This document shows, piece by piece, positions 43,484-52,683 of a stretch of 64,000 nt of DNA. Positions within the stretch are counted from its first letter, which is position 1; each line of letters starts with the position of its first letter. Made by a program: the position numbers and the translations under genes. The stretch comes from Thermohalobaculum sp039816045 (lineage in GTDB: Bacteria; Pseudomonadota; Alphaproteobacteria; Rhodobacterales; Rhodobacteraceae). Location of the stretch: contig JBCBYB010000009.1 of the NCBI GenBank assembly GCA_039816045.1, positions 62,001-126,000 on the forward strand. The letters are read 5' to 3'. Under the pieces are notes generated by a model that was given only the letters and a program-made list of their open reading frames with translations, did not search any database and had not been told where the DNA came from.

Positions 43484-44190
43484 GCGATCCGGATCCTTGG
43501 CCGCCAACGGTTCGGGTGCCGTGGGACAAGACCTACCGCATCATTCGGTCGATCTTCCCGCCCATCGATCTCTTCGAGGATATCGCCGATCCTGCCGACT
43601 GGGAGGCCGTCGCGTCGGCCGAGGCCAAGCTCAACCCGCGCGCCACGCCGAACCATGGCGATCTCGCCAAGGTGCCCGTAGAGCGGCGCGTCTCGGGACC
43701 GGGCGCGTCGCTCGTGATGGCGCCCTTCGTGCACTGCTCGCGGCGCTGGCCGAGCCGCTTCTCGCGCGGCGACTACGGTCTCTACTATGCCGGCGACAGC
43801 GAGGAGGTCGCGATCGCGGAAACCGCGCACCATCATGCCCGCACCATGGCAGCAACGAACGAGGCGCCCGGCTGGACGTCTCAGTTTCGCGTCCTCGTCG
43901 GCCAGATCGATGCCGAGCTGCACGATGTGAAGGAAGCCCCGGGCGTGCTCGATCCGGACGACTATTTCACCGCGCAGGATCTGAGTGAGGCGCTCCGGAG
44001 CGCTGGCAGTCATGGTGTCGTCTATCCCAGCGTCCGCCATGGCACGGGGAGCTGCATCGGGATCTTCTGGCCGGACGTGGCCGGGATCCCGGTCCAGGGC
44101 AACCATTACGACTACCACTGGAACGGAAATCGTGTGGATTACATCCGACGCCACTCGGATCCGCCGAAGCTCTTCGAATTGACGCCGTGA
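43480..44190 (+). CDS. RES-domain toxin (NAD-targeting family)
   Basis: 236-aa toxin. The RES domain shows RFSRGDYGLYYAGDSEEVAI with the conserved Arg and AIAETAHHHA with the conserved Glu, then HGVVYPSVRHGTGSCIGIFW near the end. RES toxins such as MbcT and Res degrade NAD+. The start is GTG 43480, overlapping the antitoxin stop. Larger than the second RES toxin in this window and with the extended N-terminus of the bigger RES subgroup. Confidence 0.85.
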   Translation: MSDPDPWPPTVRVPWDKTYRIIRSIFPPIDLFEDIADPADWEAVASAEAKLNPRATPNHGDLAKVPVERRVSGPGASLVMAPFVHCSRRWPSRFSRGDYGLYYAGDSEEVAIAETAHHHARTMAATNEAPGWTSQFRVLVGQIDAELHDVKEAPGVLDPDDYFTAQDLSEALRSAGSHGVVYPSVRHGTGSCIGIFWPDVAGIPVQGNHYDYHWNGNRVDYIRRHSDPPKLFELTP

Positions 44191-44383
44191 CAGGGGTCAA
44201 TCCCGCGGTCAGAGCGTGTTTCGCCGCCGACGGCCGCCGATCTGCATCAGCGTCGAGCTCGCTGCTCGGCGCCTCCGCCCACAAACGTCTATGGCTCCTT
44301 CCGAGGCAGTCAGCACTCCGCCGAGACCCGGTCACATCGCCTCGGAGTTCCGCGTCCGAGAAGTTCGGTTGAGAAGCTCGCCG

Positions 44384-44899
44384 TCAGATCAGCGACAGGC
44401 GGTCCTGATCGTCGATGAGCTGGAGCCGATCGTCCTCGCCGCCATTCCAGCGCCAGAGCACTAGGTTGAGCTGATCGTCACGGGCGCCGGCCGCGAAGCT
44501 CCGGACGAGCAGGCCGGCAAACCCGTCCGCGATCAGCGCCTCTGCGAACTCCTGTGTGGATACAGCCTCACCCTCGATCATGCGGAGACGCCAGCCTGCG
44601 TCGGCCAGCGTCTCCGGCGTCATCTGTCGCTTGGCCAGTGCAGCCATGTCACGGCTGTCGAAGATCGGGCCAATGTCGGCGCGGTAGGCGACGAGCGTTG
44701 TCGGCTGCAGATCGCCGACCTGGTTAGCCTCCCGCATCGCCGTCTCCGGGGTCAGCGACGTGTAGAGCGCCTCGACACCCTTGCGATTGAAGCGGCCGTC
44801 ATGGAGCGCTGCACCCCGGCCCGAGAGCGGTTCGCGCGCATAGACCGGGTTGTGCGCACGATAGAGAAGACCGCGATAGCGCCCGTTATCGAGGCTCAC
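44384..44899 (-). CDS. RES-domain toxin, second type
   Basis: 171-aa compact RES toxin: YRGLLYRAHNPVYAREPLSG, GRFNRKGVEALYTSLTPETA with the Arg, Tyr and Glu positions, AREANQVG-like helix, and FAGLLVRSFAAGARDDQLNL toward the end. Convergent with the first RES toxin across a 193-bp gap but clearly different in length and sequence, so the two modules are not a recent duplication. Overlaps its antitoxin by 4 bp. Confidence 0.87.
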   Translation of the reverse strand: MSLDNGRYRGLLYRAHNPVYAREPLSGRGAALHDGRFNRKGVEALYTSLTPETAMREANQVGDLQPTTLVAYRADIGPIFDSRDMAALAKRQMTPETLADAGWRLRMIEGEAVSTQEFAEALIADGFAGLLVRSFAAGARDDQLNLVLWRWNGGEDDRLQLIDDQDRLSLI

Positions 44900-45246
44900 G
44901 CGTGGATGCCGGCATCCACCGCGTCGATGAAGTCGAGCACCTCCGCCGCTTTGCCCTCGCGCACGAGCTGCATCGCAGTCATGCCGGCGAAGCCCGGGAG
45001 CGGCTCCGAGCGATACCAGGCATAGGCCATCAGAGCGGAGCCGAAGCGGGGCTCGACCTTGTTGAGGATCTCGACCATCTCGCGCAGGCGCCGCTGCGTG
45101 CGGTCCGAGCGGATGCGCTCCTTGCGCTGAACCGCGTCCTTGCCGAGGCCGACGGTGCGTGCGACTTCCTCGCTCGTCGTCCGCAGCGCAGCGGCGATCT
45201 TCTTCGGGGCGAAGAGGCCGTTATCGGCATAGTCTGTCAGGCTCAT
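44896..45246 (-). CDS. Xre/ParS-type antitoxin (DUF2384)
   Basis: 116-aa antitoxin: LFAPKKIAAALRTTSEEVAR is the HTH, and EILNKVEPRFGSALMAYAWY with PGFAGMTAMQLVREGKAAEV is the DUF2384 toxin-binding end. ATG 45246 has GGAG 6 nt upstream; ATGs at 45258 and 45270 are less likely because 45270 abuts the operator dyad. Confidence 0.87.
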   Translation of the reverse strand: MSLTDYADNGLFAPKKIAAALRTTSEEVARTVGLGKDAVQRKERIRSDRTQRRLREMVEILNKVEPRFGSALMAYAWYRSEPLPGFAGMTAMQLVREGKAAEVLDFIDAVDAGIHA

Positions 45247-45270
45247 GGGTGGCTCCATTGCCGCGTTCAT

Positions 45271-45288
45271 TGACGGTATATAGCGTCA
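45271..45288. promoter_or_regulatory. 18-bp dyad, RES-Xre-2 operator candidate
   Basis: TGACGGTATATAGCGTCA, 16 of 18 positions symmetrical, centred on TATATA and 24 bp before the antitoxin ATG. It may cover the -10 region. Confidence 0.6.
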
Positions 45289-45516
45289 GATCAGCCGTTT
45301 CTCAAGAATTGCCTGTCTGCCAGCTTTCGGCAGCATGAGAGCCGCCTCAGCACCGCGTGTGCCGGTGTGGCGGCACCACACAGGCCTCATCAATGCCCTC
45401 CGAACCAACGCCGGCCTTCATATCTACTCGTGCACTCACACTGCCCTCTCAGTCAGCCCGGACAACTCGGTCGCCACATGCAAAGTAATAGCAGCCACTC
45501 GACTGGCAGATTGGCC

Positions 45517-47229
45517 TCAGTGCCGGGAGCCTCGTCGGGTTATTCCGATTTGGCGGCTTTGGCCTGATTTGCTTGAGCGCGTCACCTCGCGCGCAAGCGG
45601 TGGTGCCACATCGGACGATTTCCTCATTGTAGCCGTGCCGTGTGGCGGGCCGTAGCTGGCCTCGCTCTGTGGATGTGATGCACATCCAAAGCGGCCGATT
45701 GGCGCGGGAACTACGGGCTGCACAGCCTCCCACTCGCCGGCAGCATAGATGTCGCTCAGCGTCAGCTTACTGCGCTGAAGCACATAATCCTCAGGTTTCG
45801 GCAAGCGCTTCGAAAGCGACCAATAGAACGAGCTCATCTCACCAGTCTTAGGCGAGAAGAGATAGCCGTCATCGGTCAGCTCCCACCCGTTCTGCTCAAC
45901 GATGGCCAAGAGCGAGTAGTGCTTGCCATCGGGTTTCATCACCCGCGTGCCGAGGCGGATTTCACCTTCCTCGATCACTTCGACCGAACCATCGGGGTGT
46001 TGCGTGCCGGTGAAGGTTTTGACCATGCGATCACCGAGTGACCCGACGAGCTCATTGGTTGCTGCACGGATTAGGCGCCCGTCCTCTTTCACCAGCGCGC
46101 CATCAGAGCGTAGAATGTTGATTATGGGAACATGCCGTCCGGCAAAGCGACCATCGCCGCAGAGCGTGACATGGCCAGGCGTGACCATTAGCCCAAAAAC
46201 ATCAAGGATATAGCGGACGGAATTCTCCATCGTCTGGGTGACGCGACCCGGAACGAGATTGCCGTTGCGCTCATACGACACGACCTCGTCACCGACCCGG
46301 ATGTCTTCGATCGGTCTCTTGGTGCCATCCCACATGGAGATTTCGGTGCCCGCGAGGAAGCATTCTTGCGGGGCTCGCAGACTTTCGTCGCTGAGCTGCT
46401 GCATCAAAGAGAAAGCCCCCTCGAAGTCCGAAAACCCGATTTGCTCCATCTCAGCCAATGCGGCGGCAATATCGGGATTTCCGCTTCTCCATGCGTCTCT
46501 CAAAGCCACGGCGGTTGCGAGAATTTGCTCGCGATCCGCACCGATCATGAAGGAGAAGTCTACCGAGCGATTATATTCATCGCCGCCCGGCCATTCCATG
46601 AAGCGGGATGCGTCGTTCCCGGAGCCTGGCGACACAAAGTTCTGCGAGAGGTAATCGAGCACTTGCTGATCAATGTCCGCGCTTGCGAATTGGCGTAGAT
46701 CATTAATCCGAGTCTCTGAAGCAGCCGCCTCGCCTAGGAAAATGTGTGATGCCGCTCCAAGCTGCAATCCCATCCGGACCGCCGACAAGCCTTGGTCCCA
46801 GACGTCAACGCCGTTCGAGAGATAGTCCACTGCGAACTGTAAATTCGATCGCATGACTTGCTGCTCATACATGATCAGCGCATCGGCTACGGCTGCACGG
46901 TTTTGTGGGGAAGCCGTATCCAGATAGTGTTGCGCATCAACAAACCGGCCATCTCTGACGAGGCCAAATTCATAGTCGCCGGTGGGCGTAGGTGTAACCA
47001 AATCTGAGAAGCCCAAGTTCGCGAGATTGCTGCGAAGGTTCTCTTCGCCTAAAATCTCGTTCAGGTCGTGAGCCTTGGCGACGTAACTATCGTAAGAATC
47101 TACGCCGACGCCAAACTTTTCGGCATCGGTCAAACGACGGCCAGGATAACCTGTGCCATTGGACCATCCCGGCCCTGACCAGTTGCCATATTGCAGAATT
47201 AGATTCCGTGCGAGTGTCAGCGTATCCAT
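45517..47229 (-). CDS. Phospholipase-A2-like/Hint-domain protein, putative effector
   Basis: 570-aa protein. Residues 15-58 resemble a PLA2 core: GNWSGPGW is like the calcium-binding loop and KAHDLNE carries a possible His54-Asp55 dyad. A helical region follows. At Cys290 a Hint (hedgehog/intein) domain begins (CFLAGTEISMWDGTKRPIED, then YILDVFGLMVTPGHVTLC with its block-B His). Hint domains cleave themselves, so the enzyme part could be released. The last 60 residues (after SDIYAAGEWEAVQ) look foreign and may result from a 3' truncation. No signal peptide is visible. A lipoprotein gene lies 24 bp upstream. Confidence 0.65.
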   Translation of the reverse strand: MDTLTLARNLILQYGNWSGPGWSNGTGYPGRRLTDAEKFGVGVDSYDSYVAKAHDLNEILGEENLRSNLANLGFSDLVTPTPTGDYEFGLVRDGRFVDAQHYLDTASPQNRAAVADALIMYEQQVMRSNLQFAVDYLSNGVDVWDQGLSAVRMGLQLGAASHIFLGEAAASETRINDLRQFASADIDQQVLDYLSQNFVSPGSGNDASRFMEWPGGDEYNRSVDFSFMIGADREQILATAVALRDAWRSGNPDIAAALAEMEQIGFSDFEGAFSLMQQLSDESLRAPQECFLAGTEISMWDGTKRPIEDIRVGDEVVSYERNGNLVPGRVTQTMENSVRYILDVFGLMVTPGHVTLCGDGRFAGRHVPIINILRSDGALVKEDGRLIRAATNELVGSLGDRMVKTFTGTQHPDGSVEVIEEGEIRLGTRVMKPDGKHYSLLAIVEQNGWELTDDGYLFSPKTGEMSSFYWSLSKRLPKPEDYVLQRSKLTLSDIYAAGEWEAVQPVVPAPIGRFGCASHPQSEASYGPPHGTATMRKSSDVAPPLAREVTRSSKSGQSRQIGITRRGSRH

Positions 47230-47253
47230 ATCATCCCTCTCAATAGCATTTTC

Positions 47254-47667
47254 CTACTCGCGCACCTTGGTGAGTTCAATTTGGCCACGGCAATCGCTCG
47301 CTCTCCAGGAGCCTTTTCCGCGATCAGAAGACCCAAATTCAATGTAAAACCATGGGTATTCGAGTATTGCGGTTTTGCCGGTCACAGGATTTGTATGCTC
47401 AACATTTTGCCGTGCCGTACCGCTGGCACTTCGCTTTTGGACACCGTGGCGGAAATCAAAATAATACTTGTCACTGTACGCCCGAAACATCATTCCGCCC
47501 GTTGCCGTGTAGGTTTGGAGTGAGTCTTCGCCGCATTGTTCAGATGTGAGCGTCACGGCCCAACGACCCGTATATTGTGTCGGGATGTATCTGGCATTCG
47601 GCCATCCCCAGCCGCAAGCGGCGAGCGAGACCATGAGCAATGCAGAAACTAATCCTGTGCGGGTCAA
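47254..47667 (-). CDS. Lipoprotein upstream of the PLA2-like/Hint gene
   Basis: About 137 aa. The leader LVSALLMVSLAACGWG has a good lipobox (LAAC). The mature part has GRWAVTLTSEQCGEDSLQTY and a beta-rich end (WFYIEFGSSDRGKGSWRASD). The start is uncertain: the frame extends to ATG 47733 but that part is antisense to a resolvase remnant, so TTG at 47667, at the charged end of the leader, is preferred. Its position suggests an immunity protein against the downstream PLA2-like enzyme; this is inference. Confidence 0.55.
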   Translation of the reverse strand: MTRTGLVSALLMVSLAACGWGWPNARYIPTQYTGRWAVTLTSEQCGEDSLQTYTATGGMMFRAYSDKYYFDFRHGVQKRSASGTARQNVEHTNPVTGKTAILEYPWFYIEFGSSDRGKGSWRASDCRGQIELTKVRE

Positions 47668-47722
47668 TCGAAAACCATCCCAATCCGCCAACGGCACGTC
47701 CCGTTTCGGCGCAATTCGACTG

Positions 47723-48133
47723 TTAAGCCGCATTACGATAGAGAGTAACGGGGCGGATGCCAAGTTCTTTGCAAAGCTCGGTGACAGAGCTATCGCGCTT
47801 GGCCATGCCGGCCTGGCCGAGGTGCACCTGGGCTTTGGTGAGCACGAATTTGCGCTCCCGGGCGCGGGCGGCGGCGAGGCCTGCCATGGTGCGTTCGCGG
47901 ATCAGTTCGCGCTCGAACTCGGCCAGGCTGGCGAAGATGCCAAAGATCAGCTTGCCGGTCGGCGTGGTTGTGTCGATCTGCGCGCCTTGGCCCGCCAGCA
48001 CGAGCAGACCGATGCCTCGGTCGGACAGGTCTTGGGCGGTATTGACCAGGTTCTTGAGGTCACGGCCCAGCCGGTCGAGTTTCCAGATGACTAGGACGTC
48101 GCATTTGCGCAGGGCCTTCCAGTTGCACCTGGC
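47723..48133 (-). pseudogene. Serine resolvase, 5'-truncated
   Basis: Reads KALRKCDVLVIWKLDRLGRD, DTTTPTGKLIFGIFASLAEF, LIRERTMAGLAAARARERKF and a C-terminal HTH (SVTELCKELGIRPVTLYRNA), a Tn3-type resolvase. The first 55-60 residues, including the GYxRVS motif with the catalytic Ser, are replaced by unrelated sequence upstream of about 48133, so it cannot be active. Confidence 0.8.
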
Positions 48134-49228
48134 CATCAGATGATCGTTCGCGTCACGGCGTAAACGCATCACAGCGTAGTGGAGATCACACATCGACACT
48201 TCTGGCGGATAAGGTCTCAATGTGTGGGGTATCGCATTATGCTGTGGCGGGGGGGGCAACGGCCATCGCCTGCGACATATCGGACGTGTGACCGTCAGAC
48301 GCCGCGGCAATCTTCCGAAAGGGCCCATAAGAGAAGATTCTCCGGGCTGACCAGAGAGTGCAGACCCGGAGACCGGGACTCGGGAATCAGCGGCAGACCG
48401 AGCGAGGTCACGGCGTCAGTCCGCCGCCGCGGCCTTCTTACGTCCCCGCGTCGGTGCCGGCTTGGGGGCGGACTTGCGGCCGAGGCAGATTGGCAGGCGA
48501 GCGATTCGCGGATCTCCGAGTAGTTGGGCGCCGCTCTTGTGCCGTGACCAACGGTATCCCTACATCCGCCAACGCAGCCTTCGCGCTGACCGCCACATGG
48601 CAGGCCCCAATTGAGCTATTGCAAAACGCTTACCTCCCGTGTCACACGCTTCGCCTCAAATGTCACACAGCGCCCATCCCCAGCGCATCTCGCAGATAAG
48701 GCCACGCGCAAGATATGCGTTGTTGCACAACGCGATCTTGCTCAGTCGGCTGCGCCTCCTTCGAGGGGGCGTGCCGCCCCCGTTTCACCCCCTGCTGTGG
48801 CGCGGTCGGGCATCGAGCCCTCCCACGCCATCAGACCGTATCGCCGGTCAATCACTCGCACCGTCCGGCCGGCGCACCAACGCAACGTTCGGCCCACTGC
48901 GGACATTCGGGCGAGCGGTCGATGCCGCAGCGCAGCCCTCCGGACCCGCCATTCGCCACGCCTGGGTGATCAGCCTTCCTCCAATCGGCCAAAGTGCCGG
49001 ACCTTCCCGACATTCGGTGAACGGTGCATTCGTGCGCACGCGAGGCCAAGGCTACGGAAGTCCTACGATGCGCCAGGAGTTCGATTAGATCCCCAGAGTG
49101 TTGGAATGAAAGGCTGGATGTTCTCGGCAGTGCGGGACCGCGATAGGATGGACAGTTACTCTAGATTGAACCCCGCTGCCGGGCGCACTCCGTGACCGGC
49201 ATTGGCGGCACGATTGCGCGCAAAGGGG
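48134..49228. other. 1.1-kb stretch without a supportable gene
   Basis: Only short, uncharacteristic frames. It holds a G-run near 48250, two TGTCACAC repeats near 48640-48670, the long hairpin at 48708-48741 and a GGGGGCG / CGCCCCC hairpin at 48765-48781. It looks like decayed mobile DNA. Confidence 0.5.
48708..48741. repeat. Long imperfect hairpin
   Basis: Arms GCAAGAT-AT-GCGTTGT and ACAACGC-G-ATCTTGC around a TGC loop (14 paired bases, one asymmetric bulge). Possibly the end of a lost insertion sequence; no transposase is attached. Confidence 0.45.
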
Positions 49229-49385
49229 TCACGGCGCATGAGTTCGCGATTTCTGAGGATCGTAGATAGGCACGGCAATGACGGTGGCGGTTGCCTCGAA
49301 CCCGTCGCCCCTTAGTTCGAGCCTTATGCCATCCGCAATATCGACGCGGACATGGGCGAGCGCGAGCGATTTGCCGAGGCGGTGC
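49229..49385 (-). pseudogene. Aminomethyltransferase (GcvT family), C-terminal tail
   Basis: Reads RLGKSLALAHVRVDIADGIR, then ATATVIAVPIYDPQKSRTHA and a stop, the end of a GcvT_C domain as in dimethylglycine/sarcosine dehydrogenases. Everything upstream of about 49385 is lost. Related to the gene family at 59-61 kb. Confidence 0.6.
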
Positions 49386-49398
49386 GAGTGGCATGGGT

Positions 49399-49526
49399 CA
49401 CTGACGGAGCTATTGACCGATTGGAGCCCGCACTTGCCGAGCTGGCATTTCTTTTATCCCAATCGCCGCCGCCACAGCGCGGCGATGCGTGCCTTCATCG
49501 GCTTCGTTCGCAGATCGTCGTGCTGA
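49399..49526 (+). pseudogene. LysR-family regulator, C-terminal tail
   Basis: About 41 codons reading LTELLTDWSPHLPSWHFFYP, then RRRHSAAMRAFIGFVRRSSC and a stop. This is the characteristic end of the LysR substrate-binding domain (yPsRR...aaMRAFIdFvR). It abuts the GcvT tail on the opposite strand, so both genes were cut at one junction. Confidence 0.6.
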
Positions 49527-49782
49527 GCATGAAATCGTTCATCTTTTAGCCGATTGAAACACTGGGTAAACGCTCACCGCGTTGCGCTCACCGCGAGAAG
49601 CCGCCCGTCGCGCGAACGTTAGTATCTGTCCAAGCGGGTTCCAAGCCAACCTCCTCCGCGTTGCAAGAGGGCCAAGGAAGACACCATCCGTCAGCGCCGC
49701 TTGCTCAACCAGAGCCGAGCAGAATAACCCCAGATCGAAGGAGCCAGGCCCTCTCGACCGTCAGGACCTCCAGAGTCCCAAG

Positions 49783-50196
49783 TTATCTGACGACGATCAG
49801 GGCCTCGTCCTCGGTCTCCCGAAGCTCCATCTCCAGACGATCGCCAAGAATAGCCCGGTTGCGAACGAGAAACTCGATTGCGTCACGACGGGTGTCGGCA
49901 TACTGCATGCCGTGCATCATGCCGCCGAGCACGCTCAAAGATGCGGCCCGCGCAGCCCCAACGCCAAGCACGGCCTCGGGCTCCGCCACAGCGAGCGCGC
50001 GCCAGAGACGATGCGCGGCCTCGGCCGGCGGCCGCGCATCGGGATTTCCGAGCGCGGCGCCCTCGACACCTGTCACCGCCTCGATCTCGGCCATCGAAAA
50101 CCCGCGTGACCGGGCGAAAGCGACCGTGGTTGTGATGACGCTGATGTGGTGGGAACCCGCTTCGAGATTGTCGCGAAAGGTCCCCTTTTTGATCAT
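49783..50196 (-). pseudogene. AraC regulator, N-terminal sensor domain only
   Basis: 137 codons from ATG 50196 (AGAGG upstream), matching the AraC_N domain (HHISVITTTVAFARSRGFSM, FLVRNRAILGDRLEMELRET), then a stop after IVVR. The rest of the domain and the HTH are missing. Same domain class as the intact regulator at 56414. It is divergent from the truncated HlyD-like gene. Confidence 0.65.
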
Positions 50197-50244
50197 CTCG
50201 GTCCTCTGCCTCCTGCTAGGTTGCCGTTATTATTTTCAAAACAG

Positions 50245-50712
50245 ATGAAAGTCTCCAAGTCCATGCCTCATAGCTGGAGAACACTAAGGTCATTTGCGTC
50301 AGTCAAGCCCCACCTATTATCAGTTTCATGCGTTTTTATTGCAGGCTGCTTTCCTGACGTCGGGCATGAAGAACAGGACCTGCCGATCCGCGGTCTGATC
50401 ACGGAGCCTGTCGCGGATATCGAGCGAAGCACCGTGCGCCGCTATCCCGGCGTGCTCGAGCCGGGCGAGGTCAACGTATTGTCGTTCGAAGTCGGTGGCC
50501 GCCTCGGCCGGCTCGGCCTCGATGCTGGTCAGCGCGTCGCCGAGGGAGACCTTCTGACGGCATTGGACGTTGCCCAGTTCGAAACCGAAATCCAAAACCG
50601 TCGCGCGGCAATCGAAGAGGCCGAGACGACGCTTCTCCAGGCTGAGGAAGACCTTGTGCGCTCACTTCCGCTTGCTGTCGGTGCCGCGCACGTTCGATCG
50701 GGAAGCCGCTGA
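50245..50712 (+). pseudogene. RND efflux adaptor (HlyD/MFP family), N-terminal part
   Basis: 155 codons. A lipobox-like leader (LLSVSCVFIAGC) precedes STVRRYPGVLEPGEVNVLSF, the biotinyl-lipoyl half (GGRLGRLGLDAGQRVAEGDL) and the first coiled-coil helix, then unrelated sequence and a stop. Full adaptors have about 350-380 aa, so this is truncated. Start ATG 50245 or 50263. Confidence 0.7.
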
Positions 50713-50867
50713 ACCTTTCGACCGCGCCCACATGTCGGCACTATACGATGTGGGTTTGGAGGTCGGGCTCGCTGGCGACGGTGGAGCGTCGGCCCACCGA
50801 ATTCTCAGCCGGCGGTTGCCCAATGACCGCCGCGGCGGTCGCCACGCCATCTGCAAAGGAAGCTGTC

Positions 50868-51719
50868 ATGACCCAGACCCGAACCGCGGCGATTACTGGC
50901 TCCACAGGCGGGATCGGCGCGGCCGTGGCCGACATTCTCGCGGCTTCTGGCTGGCGCCTTGTGCTGATCAACCGTTCGGCCGAGAAGGCGGTCGAACAGA
51001 AGGCGCGCCTGCTCAAGGCGCATCCGGTCGCCGAGATCAGCACGATTGAGGTGGATCTGATGGATGTTGCCGCGATCAGGAGCGCCATGGCGCAGGTGCG
51101 CATGCGCCATCCCCGTATCGACACCCTTTACAACATCGCCGGCGTCTTGACGTCTGAGCGCAAGGTGACCGCCCAAGGGCACGAGTCCCATTACGCTGTC
51201 AACGTCCTCGCGAACTATCTGATGATCGAGGAGTTGCGGCCGTCCCTGTCGCGGCCGTCGCGTGATGAGCCGTCGATGGTGGTGACGATGTCGTCGTCGG
51301 CCATCAAGTCGCCAAAGAACCTTGATGTCGACTCACTTTCCAATCCCACGTCGGTTGGAGGCCTGTTGGGCGCTTATGCGACCTCGAAACTCGCTTTGAC
51401 GGCGATGGGGGCGGCGCTGGCGCCGCAGTTGCAAGCGGAGAATATCCTGATCCGCTCGATCGACCCGGGCCCCACGATGACGCCGATGATCCGGCGGGGC
51501 GATGGCATGCCGGCTCTGTTGCGCTGGATCGCGCCCCTGGTGTTCAGCGATGCGGCCAAGCATGCACGGAAGATCGTTGCCGCGGCCGACCCAGGCGCCC
51601 TCGACGGCCAGACGGGCGTACTCGTCAGCGGGGGGCGGCGAAAGGCGCTGCCAAGGCTCGCAGACGATGTGGCGAAACGCGACGCGCTTGTGGCCAAGCT
51701 TGTCCGCGACGCCGCGTGA
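50868..51719 (+). CDS. Short-chain dehydrogenase/reductase
   Basis: 283-aa SDR. The NAD(P)-binding TGxxxGIG motif is ITGSTGGIGAAVADI at residues 9-23, with NIAGVLTSERK, the catalytic Ser in VVTMSSSAIKSP and YATSK with catalytic Tyr and Lys; IDPGPTMTPM follows. ATG 50868 has AAGGAAG upstream. It appears intact amid gene debris. Substrate unknown; in length and motifs it is near the retinol-dehydrogenase-like group. Confidence 0.88.
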   Translation: MTQTRTAAITGSTGGIGAAVADILAASGWRLVLINRSAEKAVEQKARLLKAHPVAEISTIEVDLMDVAAIRSAMAQVRMRHPRIDTLYNIAGVLTSERKVTAQGHESHYAVNVLANYLMIEELRPSLSRPSRDEPSMVVTMSSSAIKSPKNLDVDSLSNPTSVGGLLGAYATSKLALTAMGAALAPQLQAENILIRSIDPGPTMTPMIRRGDGMPALLRWIAPLVFSDAAKHARKIVAAADPGALDGQTGVLVSGGRRKALPRLADDVAKRDALVAKLVRDAA

Positions 51720-51940
51720 CCGGCGGCCGTTGACATGGCATCTGGCGAAGATGGTCGGTTGGGCGACCCACCAGTCAGAGGGGCGGCACGTGCGGGCAGC
51801 GAGAAGCTTGCGCGTTCTGCATCGACTTTCTGTCCCTTTCACGGTGCCGAAAACGCCGAGCCGTCGGTATTGGTGTTTCGTCGGCGCTGGGAGCTCGACA
51901 GGATCATCCTCAGGAACGCAGAAGCGAGAGAGTATTGAGC

Positions 51941-52471
51941 ATGCGAGGTCGTATTTTCCGGAACTGGGCCTACGCGACCCCGCCAGTCGCGCTCCTGATA
52001 CTGGGCCTTTATCCATTCGTCGCGGACAAGATCATCCTATCGCTCTTCCTGTCATTGCCAATCTACATGCTTCATCAGTTTGAAGAGCACGACAATAACC
52101 GATTTTCAGAGTTTCTTAATGGCATGATCGGTGAGGGCGCCAAGGGTCTGTCTGCTGCCGATATCTGGATCATTAATGTAATATTCGTCTGGTTTCTTTT
52201 ACTTTCCGTTTTCTATCTTGCTACGATTTCACCGGGCTGGGGCGTGCTTGCCGGGTATCTTCTGGCGATAAACGGAGCACTGCATGTGGTTTGGGCGCTC
52301 GTTTTTCGGAATTACAACCCAGGACTTGGGACGTCTATATTTCTTTTTTTTCCATTGGCTATTTGGATTTTTACAGACGTCTCAGCTTCATTTCTGATTC
52401 ACATCTCTTCGATTATCTTGGTGGTTTTTTTGCATGTTGTGATCATGGTCGTGGCTCAACGCCAGACTTGA
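51941..52471 (+). CDS. HXXEE-domain membrane protein
   Basis: 176-aa integral membrane protein with four or five hydrophobic helices. The name-giving motif is present in YMLHQFEEHDNNRFSEFLNG (HQFEE). These proteins are of unknown function and the conserved acidic/His residues suggest metal binding. ATG 51941 is used (TTG 51935 also opens the frame). It is visibly A+T-richer than its neighbours, which suggests separate acquisition. Confidence 0.72.
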   Translation: MRGRIFRNWAYATPPVALLILGLYPFVADKIILSLFLSLPIYMLHQFEEHDNNRFSEFLNGMIGEGAKGLSAADIWIINVIFVWFLLLSVFYLATISPGWGVLAGYLLAINGALHVVWALVFRNYNPGLGTSIFLFFPLAIWIFTDVSASFLIHISSIILVVFLHVVIMVVAQRQT

Positions 52472-52683
52472 CGGGGCGACTTCGACCGCGAGGCCACGCC
52501 ACGCCATTGTGCTGAGAGATGCGCCCCTGAGTCTAGCCAAGCATGTCGGGGTTAGCGGTAGTGGCTCTGTGTCGCGCATCGTCAACAGACGTCTCACCGG
52601 AGCCTCTGGTCGGTTTTGGTGCACAGATCGGCGTGGAACCGGTTGCTGTGGTGCGGAAGGGCCCGGGCATACCGTTCAAGCAC

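Noticed and set aside
45359..45381. Two mutually exclusive short hairpins upstream of the RES-Xre antitoxin
   Set aside because: Not followed by a T-run and not adjacent to a start codon; likely chance in a GC-rich stretch.
48433..48580. Minus-strand frame ending in a Lys/Ala-rich tail like a nucleoid protein
   Set aside because: No start codon or SD, a stop just upstream, and too short to assign.
50690..50760. Possible patatin-like remnant (FDREAAEPFDRAHM)
   Set aside because: Only about 20 residues without any catalytic motif; not enough to call.
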